64,000 nucleotides of DNA from Conexibacter stalactiti (GTDB taxonomy: Bacteria; Actinomycetota; Thermoleophilia; Solirubrobacterales; Solirubrobacteraceae), in assembly GCF_035967765.1 (NCBI RefSeq), contig NZ_JAYWIT010000004.1. One strand, given 5' to 3'. Both the position numbers and the translations under genes were made by a program. Below are positions 51,724-59,959 of this stretch, one piece after another. Position 1 is the first letter of the stretch; the number at the start of each line of letters is the position of its first letter. Under the pieces are notes generated by a model that was not told the DNA's origin, did no database searches, and worked only from the letters and a program-made list of their open reading frames with translations.

Positions 51724-51774
51724 GCCCTGCAAGCTGAGCACGCAAGCGATCGAGCCCGAGCAGCGAGCCCGGGA

Positions 51775-53118
51775 TCAGCTTGCGGCAGCGTCGTTGATGC
51801 GCCGCTCGAGGTCGAGCTCGCGCCCGAAGTCGGCCGAGTCGGCGTGGCGGTAGGTGATGTCGCTGCCGGCCAGCAGTCTCGACAGGATCTCGACGTATCT
51901 GCCGTCGAGCTGCGTGCCGCTGACGCGCCGCAGCTCGGTCAGCGCCTCGAACGAGCTGACCGGGGTGCGGTAGGTGTCGTGCGCGGTGAGCGTGTCGTAG
52001 ACCTCGGCGACGGCGATGATCTTCGCCGCCTCGGGGATCTCGTCGGCGCTCAGGCGGTCGGGGTAGCCGCGCCCGTCGATCCGCTCGTGGTGGGCGTGGA
52101 CGATCTCGGCGACCGGGCCGTAGAGGCCGAGGTCGCGCAGCATGTCGGCGCCGAGCTCCGGATGGCGGCGGATCGCGGTCCAGTCCTCGTCGTTGAGCAC
52201 GCGGCCGCGCTCGGCGACGCGATCGGACAGCGCGAAGTGCCCGATGTCGTGCAGCAGTCCGGCCGTGTGCACCAGCTCGCACTCCTCCGCGCTCATGCCG
52301 GAGTGCCTCGCGATGTCGCGCGCGAAGGCGGCGACGGCGGCGGCGTGACGCGCCGCGCGCGGGTCGCGGACATCGAGCGTGCGCAGCAGGCCTGAGAGGA
52401 CGCCCCAGGAGAGCGACGCATACTGGCGGCTGCGGTGGCGCGCGGTCGCGACGAGGTTGGCCATGTAACCGAAGGCGACGAGGCTGATGACGGCGAAGAG
52501 GCTGCCGGCGACGCCCAGCTCCAGGCACAGCCCGGTCGCGGCGAGCGCGAGCGGCACGTTGATCGCGAGCGAGACGAGCAGCTGCTGGGAGGCGCCGGCG
52601 ATCGTCGGCAGGAATCTGTCGCCGTCGAGCAGCGTCGCGAGGCGGCCGACGATCAGCAGGTTGAGCACGAGCATCAGCACCGCGGCGAGCGCGAGCGCGA
52701 GATAGAAGCCGAGCGAGCCGTCGTCGGCCGGGCGCAGCGCGTCGAACAGCGTGCCGGCGATCAGCATCGGAGCGCCGCCGCCGAAGATGTTGATCGCGGC
52801 GCGCTCGATCGGGTAGCGCTCGACGAGCCAGCCGATCAGCTCTGAGATCGCGACGAGCGCGAAGGCCCATGCGGGACCGAAGAAGGCGATCACCACGACG
52901 GCGGCCAGTGCGAGGCCGGACATGGTGACGCGCTGCGCGTCGGTGCGGGCGTCGAAGAGATTCGACGCCACCGCACCGAGCGCGAGAACTCCGAAGAGCC
53001 AGTCAAGTTCTGAGACGTCAGCGATCGCTGCAGCCCATGCCACGCACGCAAGCGTGCCGGCGATGGCGATCCCTCTGACGAGTCTGGCCCGATCCGGCCA
53101 CGCGCGTGCGATGCGCAT
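51775..53118 (-). CDS. Membrane HD-GYP-domain protein
   Basis: 447 residues: eight or so hydrophobic helices (about 15-225, MASE-type sensor layout) followed by an HD-GYP phosphodiesterase domain. H290-D291 in GLLHDIGHFAL, HHERIDGRGYP (343-353) and DTLTAHDTYR are the expected signatures, so cyclic-di-GMP (or related) hydrolysis is likely. Input could be a membrane or lipid-soluble signal. ATG 53118 has TACCTT 7 bases ahead. It sits between a BldC-like gene and the MerR cassette; BldD-like control by c-di-GMP is known in actinobacteria, but a link here is inference. Confidence 0.92.
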   Translation of the reverse strand: MRIARAWPDRARLVRGIAIAGTLACVAWAAAIADVSELDWLFGVLALGAVASNLFDARTDAQRVTMSGLALAAVVVIAFFGPAWAFALVAISELIGWLVERYPIERAAINIFGGGAPMLIAGTLFDALRPADDGSLGFYLALALAAVLMLVLNLLIVGRLATLLDGDRFLPTIAGASQQLLVSLAINVPLALAATGLCLELGVAGSLFAVISLVAFGYMANLVATARHRSRQYASLSWGVLSGLLRTLDVRDPRAARHAAAVAAFARDIARHSGMSAEECELVHTAGLLHDIGHFALSDRVAERGRVLNDEDWTAIRRHPELGADMLRDLGLYGPVAEIVHAHHERIDGRGYPDRLSADEIPEAAKIIAVAEVYDTLTAHDTYRTPVSSFEALTELRRVSGTQLDGRYVEILSRLLAGSDITYRHADSADFGRELDLERRINDAAAS

Positions 53119-53125
53119 GCCCGGG

Positions 53126-53131
53126 AAGGTA
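53126..53131 (-). promoter_or_regulatory. Candidate leaderless -10 of the HD-GYP gene
   Basis: TACCTT on the minus strand ends 7 bases before ATG 53118. Confidence 0.5.
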
Positions 53132-53295
53132 ACGATCCACGCGGATCATTACGAGTTGCTGCAAATGCTGACTACTTGGTGCGCCAGATCATCGCGACCC
53201 TCCTTCACGTTTCGGCGCTACTCACTTCGGCCCCGCACGCCCCCGATGAGTGGCGCCGGCCCGCTGCGTTGCCCTAGGGACGATAGAGGACCAAT

Positions 53296-53352
53296 GGAGC
53301 TTTTGCAGCATTTGGGCGCCAAAACTTGTGCAATGTTGCGCGGAGTGCATGT
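53296..53352. promoter_or_regulatory. Candidate operator region upstream of MerR 1
   Basis: An AT-rich stretch in the 267-base HD-GYP/MerR gap with GGAGCTTTTGCA, TTGTGCAATGTTGC and TGCATGT (53346-53352). Similar GTGCA-type elements occur ahead of MerR 2 (TGCATGT, 54929-54935) and ahead of the BldC-like gene (TTGTGCAAAAGCTCC, about 51184). Confidence 0.4.
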
Positions 53353-53385
53353 GCTTCCGTGTCCGGACGCCGACTCTGGTCCGTG

Positions 53386-54270
53386 ATGCGCTACCTGAAG
53401 ACGAGCGAAGCGGCGGCGTTGCTGAACGTCAGCCCGAATACGCTGCGAGCATGGGAACGCCGTTTCGGCTTCCCGCGTCCGCAGCGCTCGCCTGGGCGCC
53501 ATCGCCTCTACACGCACGGAGAGATCGCGGCACTGCGCGACGCGCTGCTCGACGGGCTCTCGATCTCATCTGCCGTCTCCCGTGCGCGGGAGGGGCTCGG
53601 CGCCGACACGAATGCGCTCGTCGGCGCCCTCAACGCCTTCGACAACGGCCGCGCCGACGCCGCCCTGGAAGGTGCGCTCGCGCTGCGCTCGCTTGACCGC
53701 GCCGTGCAGGAGGTGCTGCTGACCGCGCTCGACGAGGTCGCGCGCCGGCATGGCACCGACTCCGTCCAGTGGGCCTTCGCGGCGCGCTGGGGCAACAGCT
53801 GGCTGCGGCGCGCGCAACGGCTCGTCTCGCCGTCGATCCAGTCGGTCTCGGTCGTGCTCGGAGACGCGTCGCGCGACGACCTCGATCCCGACGCGGCCTA
53901 CATCCGCGCGCTCGAACTGCTGCTGGCGCGTTCCGGCGCGACGGTCATGGGCCTGTCCGTGCGCGGCGTCTCGAACATGGCCGAGGCGCTCGCCGCCCAC
54001 AGGCCCGACGCGGTCGTGATCGCCGGCGGCGCGCTCGCCGACGACGCCGTCGCGCGCTGGGCATACGCGGTGCGGCTCGCGACCGGCCCGTTGCCGGTCG
54101 CCGTCTTCCGCCGCGGCTCGCAGCGCCAGCGCGTCAGGACGACCGGCGCCGCGATCCTGCCCGGCACGCCTGGAGAGGCGGCCCGCCACCTGATGGAGAT
54201 GGCCAGCCACGCGATCTCCCATCCGACCCCTCGAACCTCGACTCCGCGGCTGCTGGCCGACGGGGCGTGA
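53386..54270 (+). CDS. MerR-family regulator 1 with degenerate cobalamin-type C-terminal domain
   Basis: 294 residues. The MerR winged helix is at 1-70 (LKTSEAAALLNVSPNTLRAWERRFGFPRPQRSPGRHRLY). A helical region (about 75-150) with WAFAARWGNSWLRRAQ follows, as in the four-helix part of CarH/LitR. The Rossmann-like domain (about 160-260, SVVLGDASRD, then VIAGGALADDAVARWAY) lacks the DxHxxG that holds cobalamin. Light or B12 sensing like CarH is therefore unlikely; another ligand or protein partner is inferred. ATG 53386 is chosen. Paired with MerR 2 across the zinc-ribbon gene. Confidence 0.85.
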   Translation: MRYLKTSEAAALLNVSPNTLRAWERRFGFPRPQRSPGRHRLYTHGEIAALRDALLDGLSISSAVSRAREGLGADTNALVGALNAFDNGRADAALEGALALRSLDRAVQEVLLTALDEVARRHGTDSVQWAFAARWGNSWLRRAQRLVSPSIQSVSVVLGDASRDDLDPDAAYIRALELLLARSGATVMGLSVRGVSNMAEALAAHRPDAVVIAGGALADDAVARWAYAVRLATGPLPVAVFRRGSQRQRVRTTGAAILPGTPGEAARHLMEMASHAISHPTPRTSTPRLLADGA

Positions 54271-54301
54271 CGCGCGAACGCACGGCATGGAGGCCTGATC
54301 G

Positions 54302-54805
54302 ATGAGCTCCTCTGATTCCGCACGCGCGTTCCTGCGCCTCGTCCCCGCGACCGCCGAGGACCACTGCCCGTCGCAGTGGTTCTGCGGCCACTGCGGCTCG
54401 CCGCCGCCGAACAACGAGACGCCCGCGCCGCCGGCGCGCGTCTGCGGCGAGTGCGGCCTCGGCCTGCTGCTGGAGGCGCGCGCCGACGCCGTGCCGCGCC
54501 CCAACGACCCCTTCCTGATCGTCGACGGCTCGCTCGCCGTCTGCGCGCTGTCGGCCGAGAGCGAGAAGCTGCTCGCCGTCGCCGAGACCGACGTCATCAA
54601 CCGTCCGGTGACGGAGCTGCTGACGCCCGCCGACGCCGAGGCGTCGGGGGCGGAGAACCTCGCCGCCGCGATCATGTGGGCCGCCCGCGGCGAGGACGAG
54701 CCGACACGCGTGATGGTGCGCCCGGCGAACGTCTTCGGCGTGCGCATGCCGCTGCGCGTCGGCGCCTGCGGTCCGCCGCGCGCCGCGCTGCTCGTGCTCG
54801 AGTAG
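54302..54805 (+). CDS. Zinc-ribbon plus PAS-like protein
   Basis: 167-residue cytosolic protein. Residues about 26-56 hold two CxxC pairs (FCGHCG and VCGECG), a zinc ribbon. From about 67 (DPFLIVDGSLAVCALSAESEKLLAV) the fold looks PAS-like (LLTPADAE, then MVRPANVFGVRMPLRVG). No enzyme domain. It lies 31 bases after MerR 1 and before a strong hairpin, between two related MerR genes. A role as their sensor or corepressor is a testable guess. Confidence 0.75.
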   Translation: MSSSDSARAFLRLVPATAEDHCPSQWFCGHCGSPPPNNETPAPPARVCGECGLGLLLEARADAVPRPNDPFLIVDGSLAVCALSAESEKLLAVAETDVINRPVTELLTPADAEASGAENLAAAIMWAARGEDEPTRVMVRPANVFGVRMPLRVGACGPPRAALLVLE

Positions 54806-54821
54806 CCGCTTCGGTGCTCCT

Positions 54822-54842
54822 CGCCGCGCGTATCGCGCGGCG
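54822..54842 (+). terminator. Perfect 9-bp hairpin after the zinc-ribbon gene
   Basis: CGCCGCGCG-TAT-CGCGCGGCG, 17 bases after the stop, with no T-tract. Likely intrinsic terminator separating MerR 1/zinc-ribbon from MerR 2. AT-rich promoter-like sequence follows at about 54920-54975. Confidence 0.7.
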
Positions 54843-54987
54843 CCATCCCTGCTCCACTGCCGGCCGTCGGAGGCATCTCCGTCGGCTTTCCCACGCTGGC
54901 GCGTCCGCGCTGAACGCGAGCGTTTTCGTGCATGTTTCGTTGCGGATCTTGTAAGAACCAGCGCAATTGGGGATAACGCTCTCCGCG

Positions 54988-55878
54988 ATGAGCGGAATTC
55001 GGACCAACGCGGCTGCGGTGATGCTCGGCGTCAGCCCGAACACGCTGCGCAGCTGGGAGCGCCGCTTCGGCTATCCCTCGCCGGCGCGCACCTCCGGCGG
55101 CCACCGCCAGTACGAGCTGCACGAGATCGAGGCGCTCAAGCAGGCCTTCGACGAGACGCACAACGTGTCGTCGGCGATCGCGCTCGCGCGTCAGCGCGGC
55201 GTCGGACTGCCGTCCGCGAGCCGCCTCGGCGTCGCGCTCGGTCGCTTCGAGGAGGACAAGGCCGCGCAGCTGCTGGAGGAGAGCCTCGCGCTGCGCTCGC
55301 TCGAGCGCACGATCCAGGAGATCCTGCTGCCGGCCGTCGCCGAGCTGCAGATCGACGAGGCCGGCCAGCCCGAGTACGAGTTCGCCTGGCGCTTCGCGAC
55401 CGGCTGGATCTCCGCGCTGCGCCGCGTCGCGCCGCCGGCCTCGCGAGACGAGGCGGTGCTGATCTTCGACTCGTCGATCCCCTGCGACCTCGACGCGCTG
55501 CGCGTCCAGGCGCTCGAGCTGATGCTGCGCCGTGTCGGCCTGCGCACGCTCGTGCTGACCTCCGGTCTCGACCCCGCCCGGCTCGGCCGCGCGATGCGCG
55601 CGCTGCGCCCGAACGCGCTCGTGCTCGGCGGCCGCCGCGCCTCGCTCGACGCGATCGGGCGGCTCGTCTACGCCGTCCGCAGCGCCGAGCGCGAGCTCGA
55701 GGTGTTCGACTTCGGCGGCGCGCTGCCCGACACCGGTGCCAGCACCGTGCGGCGCCTCGGCGACGCGCCGATGGCCGCCAGCGAGACGCTGCTGGAGCGC
55801 CTCACCGCGCGTCCGGCCGAGCGTGCCGGCACCGCGCCCGCGCCGCTGATCGAGCGGCGCGCGCTGCTGTCGATCTGA
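54988..55878 (+). CDS. MerR-family regulator 2 with degenerate cobalamin-type C-terminal domain
   Basis: 296 residues, homologous in plan to MerR 1. The MerR helix-turn-helix is at 1-70 (TNAAAVMLGVSPNTLRSWERRFGYPSPARTSGGHRQY). The helical region has EFAWRFATGWISALRRV. A Rossmann-like domain (about 155-260, VLIFDSSIPCDLDALRVQALELMLRRVG, then LVLGGRRASLDAIGRLVYAV) has no DxHxxG cobalamin motif. The two proteins are diverged paralogues. ATG 54988 is used; TTG 54967 is in frame. It ends ahead of the structured ileS leader. Confidence 0.85.
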   Translation: MSGIRTNAAAVMLGVSPNTLRSWERRFGYPSPARTSGGHRQYELHEIEALKQAFDETHNVSSAIALARQRGVGLPSASRLGVALGRFEEDKAAQLLEESLALRSLERTIQEILLPAVAELQIDEAGQPEYEFAWRFATGWISALRRVAPPASRDEAVLIFDSSIPCDLDALRVQALELMLRRVGLRTLVLTSGLDPARLGRAMRALRPNALVLGGRRASLDAIGRLVYAVRSAERELEVFDFGGALPDTGASTVRRLGDAPMAASETLLERLTARPAERAGTAPAPLIERRALLSI

Positions 55879-55900
55879 CGCGAGCGCGCGTCGCGAGAGC

Positions 55901-55970
55901 TGCGAGTTCCCCCGGCGCGGAGCGCCGCCTGCTCGCTGTCGTGGAACTCGCAATGGCAGCTTTGCTGCCA
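55901..55970 (+). promoter_or_regulatory. Structured leader of ileS or MerR 2 terminator
   Basis: TGCGAGTTCC (55901-55910) pairs perfectly with GGAACTCGCA (55943-55952), enclosing CGGCGC-GGA-GCGCCG (55913-55927). A second perfect hairpin, TGGCAGC-TTT-GCTGCCA (55954-55970), follows 14 bases before ATG. GTGGAACTCGC loosely recalls a T-box sequence, but a full T-box is not established. Confidence 0.55.
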
Positions 55971-55983
55971 CAATCAGCGCTCG

Positions 55984-58900
55984 ATGTCCGCGCCCCACCG
56001 TCCCGTCGACCCGCAGCAGTCCTTCCCCGCGCTGGAGGAGGACGTGCTCGCGCGCTGGAAGGCGGAGGACATCTTCGGGCAGACGGTCCGCAACCGCGAG
56101 GGCGCGAGACCGTGGGTCTTCTACGAGGGCCCGCCGACCGCCAACGGCAGACCGGGCGTGCACCACGTGCTCGCGCGCGTCTTCAAGGACATCTTCCCGC
56201 GCTACCGGACGATGACCGGCCACTTCGTCGCGCGCAAGGGCGGCTGGGACACGCACGGCCTCCCGGTCGAGATCGCGGTCGAGAGCGAGCTCGGCTTCGA
56301 CAAGAAGGAGGACATCGAGGAGTACGGCATCGCGAGATTCAACGCGATGTGCCGTGACTCGGTCTTCCGCTATCTCGAGGACTGGTCGCGCCTGACCGAG
56401 CGGATCGGCTACTGGGTCGACCTCGACGACGCCTACCGCACGCTCGACAACTCCTACATCGAGTCGGTCTGGTGGGCGCTCAAGACGATCTCCGACAAGG
56501 GGCTGCTGTTCGAGTCCTACAAGGTCGTCCCGCACTGCCCGCGCGACCAGGTGACGCTCTCCTCGCACGAGCTGGGGCAGCCCGGCGCGTACAAGGACGT
56601 GATCGACCCGTCGGTCTACGTGCGCTTCCCCGTGATGCAGCCGGTCGGCCCGCTGCAGGCCGGCGACGAGCTGCTGGCGTGGACGACGACGCCGTGGACG
56701 CTGCCCTCCAACGCCGCGGTCGCGATCGACCCGGAGCTGTCCTACGTGCGCGCCCGCGGCGGCGAGAAGAGCACTGAGGCGGGCGTCGGCGACGTCGTCT
56801 TCGTGCTCGCGGAGGCGCTCGTCGAGCGCGTCCTCGGCGAGGGTGCGGAGATCGTCGAGCGCTTCCCCGGCCGCGCGATCGAGGGCGCCCGCTACCAGCC
56901 GCCGTTCGACTTCATCGACGGCTCCGCCTACGGAGAGCGCGGCCATTCTGTTCTCCTCGGCGACTTCGTCACGGCCGACGACGGCACCGGCATCGTCCAT
57001 ACCGCGATCGCGTTCGGCGAGGACGACTTCCGCCTCGGCGAGCAGTACGGCTTCACGGTCGTCAACCCGGTCAAGCCGAACGGCGAGTACGACGAGCGGA
57101 TGGGCCAGTGGGCCGGCCGCAGAGTCAAGGAGGTCGACCGCGACCTCGTCGAGGACCTGCGCACGCGCGGCCGCCTGCTACGCGCGGAGGAGTACGAGCA
57201 TGCCTATCCCCACTGCTGGCGCTGCGGGACGCCGCTGATCTACTACGCGAAGCCGTCGTGGTACATCCGCACCTCGCAGATCCGCGACAGACTGCTCGCC
57301 TCCAACGAGTCGGTCAACTGGTACCCGCCGCACGTCAAGCACGGCCGCTTCGGCAACTGGCTCGAGGGCAACGTCGACTGGGCGCTCTCGCGCGAGCGCT
57401 ACTGGGGCACGCCGCTGCCGATCTGGCGCTGCGGCGAGGGTCACGTCCACACGATCGGTTCGTTCGACGAGCTGGAGCAGCGCTCGGGCGTGCGGCTCGA
57501 CGACGCGCACCGGCCGTACGTCGACGAGGTCGAGTTCCCCTGCGACGACTGCGGCGAGCCGATGCGACGCGTGCCGGAGGTGATCGACGTCTGGTTCGAC
57601 TCCGGCTCGATGCCGTTCGCGCAGTGGCACGCGCCGCACGAGCGCGAAGAAGTCTTCAGAGCGAACTTCCCCGCCGACTACGTCTGCGAGGCGCTCGACC
57701 AGACGCGCGGCTGGTTCTATTCGCTGCTCGCGGTCTCGACGCTGCTGTTCGACCAGTCGTCGTACAAGAACGTCGTCTGCCTCGGCCTGATCCTCGACGG
57801 CGAGGGTCAGAAGATGTCGAAGTCGAGAGGCAACGTCGTCGTCCCCGACGAGGTGCTCGACAGATTCGGCGCCGACGCGCTGCGCTGGTACTTCTTCACC
57901 TCGAAGCAGCCGTGGGACGGCTACCGCTTCTCGCACGAGACGATCGGCGAGATGGTGCGGCAGTTCCTGCTGCAGCTGTGGAACACGTACGGCTTCTACG
58001 TCCTCTACGCGAACGCCAACGACGTCGAGCCGCCGACCGCCGCGCCCGACCCGGCGACGCTCTCCAACGAGCTCGACCGCTGGGTCCTCTCACGTCTCTC
58101 GGCGACCGTCGAGACGGTGCGCGAGCGGATGGACGACTACGACGCGACGACCGCCGGTCGCGCGATCCAGGCGTTCGTCGACGACCTCTCGAACTGGTAT
58201 GTGCGGCGCTCGCGCCGGCGCTTCTGGAACGGCGACCGCGAGGCGTTCGCGACGCTCCACCACGCGCTCGTCTCGGTCGCGCAGCTGCTGGCGCCGTTCA
58301 CACCGTTCCTGGTCGACGAGATCTACCGCAACCTCGTCCCGGCCGGCGCGGCGAGCGTCCATCTGACCGACTTCCCGACGGCGGCCCCGCGCGACGAGGA
58401 GCTGGAGTTCGCGATGGGCGTCGCGCGCGAGGCCGTCACGCTCGGCCTGGCGGCGCGCGGCCAGTCGAAGATCAAGCTGCGCCAGCCGCTGCACGCGGCG
58501 GTGATCGTCGCGACCGGCAGAGAGCGCGCCGCGCTCGAGCGGCTCGCCGACGTCGTGCGCGACGAGCTGAACGTGAAGGAGCTGCGCTTCGCCGCCGCCG
58601 CCGACGAGCTCGGGCGGATCGAGGTCAAGCCCAACTACCGCGCGCTCGGCCCGCGCTTCGGCAAGTCGATGCCGCTCGTCGCCGCGGCCGTCGCCGCGCT
58701 CGACCCGGCGGGCGTCGCAAGCGCGCTGCGCGAGGGTCGCACCGTCGGGATCAGCATCGAGGGCAGGGACCATCAGCTGACCGACGCCGACCTGCTGACG
58801 GCGATGCAGCCGCTCGACGGCTACCAGCTCGAACGCGAGGGCTCGCACGCCGTCGCGCTGGAGCTGACGCTCGACGAAGGGCTGCGGCGCGAGGGCACCG

Positions 58901-59157
58901 CGCGCGAGATCGTCCACGCGATCCAGGCCGCGCGCAAGCAGGCCGGACTCGACATATCGGACCGCATCAGACTGCAGCTCGGCGGCTCGCAGGCGCTCGC
59001 GACGGCCGTCGACGAGCACAGCGAGTACATCACCGACGAGGTGCTAGCGGTCGGCTATGACTTCGACGTCGTCGGCGAGCTGTCCGGCGCCGGCGCCGGA
59101 GTGGTCTCGATAGACGGCGAGCCGCTCGCGATCGCCGTCACCGCTGTGCCGGTCTGA
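55984..59157 (+). CDS. ileS: Isoleucyl-tRNA synthetase (type 2)
   Basis: Class I synthetase of 1057 residues charging tRNA-Ile. The HIGH-equivalent is PGVHHVLA near 58-65 and the KMSKS loop is QKMSKSRGN at about 610. The editing domain spans about 200-400. CWRCGTPLIYYAKPSWYIRTSQ and PEVIDVWFDSGSMPFAQ are typical of the eukaryote-like type-2 enzymes, which tend to tolerate mupirocin, instead of bacterial type 1. No C-terminal Cys4 zinc finger is seen. It ends 20 bases inside the convergent FadR-type gene. Confidence 0.96.
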   Translation: MSAPHRPVDPQQSFPALEEDVLARWKAEDIFGQTVRNREGARPWVFYEGPPTANGRPGVHHVLARVFKDIFPRYRTMTGHFVARKGGWDTHGLPVEIAVESELGFDKKEDIEEYGIARFNAMCRDSVFRYLEDWSRLTERIGYWVDLDDAYRTLDNSYIESVWWALKTISDKGLLFESYKVVPHCPRDQVTLSSHELGQPGAYKDVIDPSVYVRFPVMQPVGPLQAGDELLAWTTTPWTLPSNAAVAIDPELSYVRARGGEKSTEAGVGDVVFVLAEALVERVLGEGAEIVERFPGRAIEGARYQPPFDFIDGSAYGERGHSVLLGDFVTADDGTGIVHTAIAFGEDDFRLGEQYGFTVVNPVKPNGEYDERMGQWAGRRVKEVDRDLVEDLRTRGRLLRAEEYEHAYPHCWRCGTPLIYYAKPSWYIRTSQIRDRLLASNESVNWYPPHVKHGRFGNWLEGNVDWALSRERYWGTPLPIWRCGEGHVHTIGSFDELEQRSGVRLDDAHRPYVDEVEFPCDDCGEPMRRVPEVIDVWFDSGSMPFAQWHAPHEREEVFRANFPADYVCEALDQTRGWFYSLLAVSTLLFDQSSYKNVVCLGLILDGEGQKMSKSRGNVVVPDEVLDRFGADALRWYFFTSKQPWDGYRFSHETIGEMVRQFLLQLWNTYGFYVLYANANDVEPPTAAPDPATLSNELDRWVLSRLSATVETVRERMDDYDATTAGRAIQAFVDDLSNWYVRRSRRRFWNGDREAFATLHHALVSVAQLLAPFTPFLVDEIYRNLVPAGAASVHLTDFPTAAPRDEELEFAMGVAREAVTLGLAARGQSKIKLRQPLHAAVIVATGRERAALERLADVVRDELNVKELRFAAAADELGRIEVKPNYRALGPRFGKSMPLVAAAVAALDPAGVASALREGRTVGISIEGRDHQLTDADLLTAMQPLDGYQLEREGSHAVALELTLDEGLRREGTAREIVHAIQAARKQAGLDISDRIRLQLGGSQALATAVDEHSEYITDEVLAVGYDFDVVGELSGAGAGVVSIDGEPLAIAVTAVPV

Positions 59158-59869
59158 CCGCGCCGGCGCCGTTGTGCGCCGTGATGTAGCTCTCGATCGT
59201 CGTCAGGTGTCTCGCCATCGCGTCGCGCGCCGCGTCGCGGTCGTGAGCGGCGACGGCGGCGAGGATCGCGCGGTGCTCGGGCATCGCCCGCTCCATCCGG
59301 TACTCCGGTCTGGCGAGCCAGAAGCGCGCGGTGAGCACGGCGGCGTGGATCGACTCGGTCAGGCTGCAGAGCGCGCCGTTGCGGGTGCCGCCGATCACCG
59401 ACTGGTGGTAGGCGAGGCGAGCGTCCTGATAGCGCCCGGCGCTGCTGCGGTTGCTCTCGACGCGGTCGGCGCTGACGCTCATCTGGCGGATCGCCTCGTC
59501 GAGTTGGGAGAGGTCGGCCTCGCTCGCGCGCGTGGCGGCGAGCCCGGCGGCCTGGACCTCGAACATGCGCTGGCACTCCAGCACCTCGGCAAGCCGCTCG
59601 GAGGCGCCGCTGGCGATCATGATGTCGAGCACGTCCTCGTCGAGCGCGCTCCACAACGCCGGCTCGTTGACGGTCGCCCCCTTGCCGTGCTTGACGCTCA
59701 CGAGACCGCGCTCCTCGAGCGCGCGAATGCCCTCGCGCGCGACGCCCCGACTGACGTCGAAGCGCTCCGCCAGGTCGAGCTCGCGCGGCAGCATGTCGCC
59801 CGGCGCCAGCTGCCCCGTGACGATCTCCTCGATCAGCTCGCGCATCAGCCCGTGGTGGAGCCGTGCCAT
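59138..59869 (-). CDS. FadR/GntR-family transcriptional regulator
   Basis: 243-residue repressor-type protein. The GntR winged helix is at about 8-70 (GQLAPGDMLPRELDLAERFDVSRGVAREGIRALEERGLVSVKHGKGATV). The FCD ligand domain follows (about 85-235), with metal/ligand-binding His and Asp residues expected in AYHQSVIGG, ARFWLARPEYRMERAMPEHRAI and ARHLTTI. Targets are usually acid or sugar catabolism genes; none adjacent is obvious. ATG 59869 has GGGGTGA upstream. Its 3' end overlaps ileS by 20 bases. Confidence 0.9.
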   Translation of the reverse strand: MARLHHGLMRELIEEIVTGQLAPGDMLPRELDLAERFDVSRGVAREGIRALEERGLVSVKHGKGATVNEPALWSALDEDVLDIMIASGASERLAEVLECQRMFEVQAAGLAATRASEADLSQLDEAIRQMSVSADRVESNRSSAGRYQDARLAYHQSVIGGTRNGALCSLTESIHAAVLTARFWLARPEYRMERAMPEHRAILAAVAAHDRDAARDAMARHLTTIESYITAHNGAGAVRPAQR

Positions 59870-59902
59870 CAAGTCACCCCATGATCGAACGACATCGCAT
59901 CT

Positions 59903-59931
59903 AGCTTATCTCGCTACACGGGCGTTCCCAA
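59903..59931 (-). promoter_or_regulatory. Promoter of the FadR-type gene
   Basis: On the minus strand, -35 TTGGGA (59926-59931), 17-base spacer, -10 TAAGCT (59903-59908), in an AT-rich gap. The leader would be about 25-30 bases. Confidence 0.55.
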
Positions 59932-59959
59932 ATACAACTTATGTCTGCCTGCGAACCAC

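Noticed and set aside
51600..51741. Possible cyclic-di-GMP riboswitch near the HD-GYP gene
   Set aside because: The GGAAAGCC and GGGGCTACC stretches loosely recall the GEMM motif, but the region is downstream of both convergent genes and lacks a convincing fold.
55861..55983. Definite T-box ahead of ileS
   Set aside because: No specifier loop or exact T-box sequence can be shown by eye; recorded only as a structured leader.
53566..57000. 1144-residue minus-strand ORF
   Set aside because: Arg/Asp/Val-rich antisense frame across two MerR genes and ileS, a product of high GC and lack of stops.
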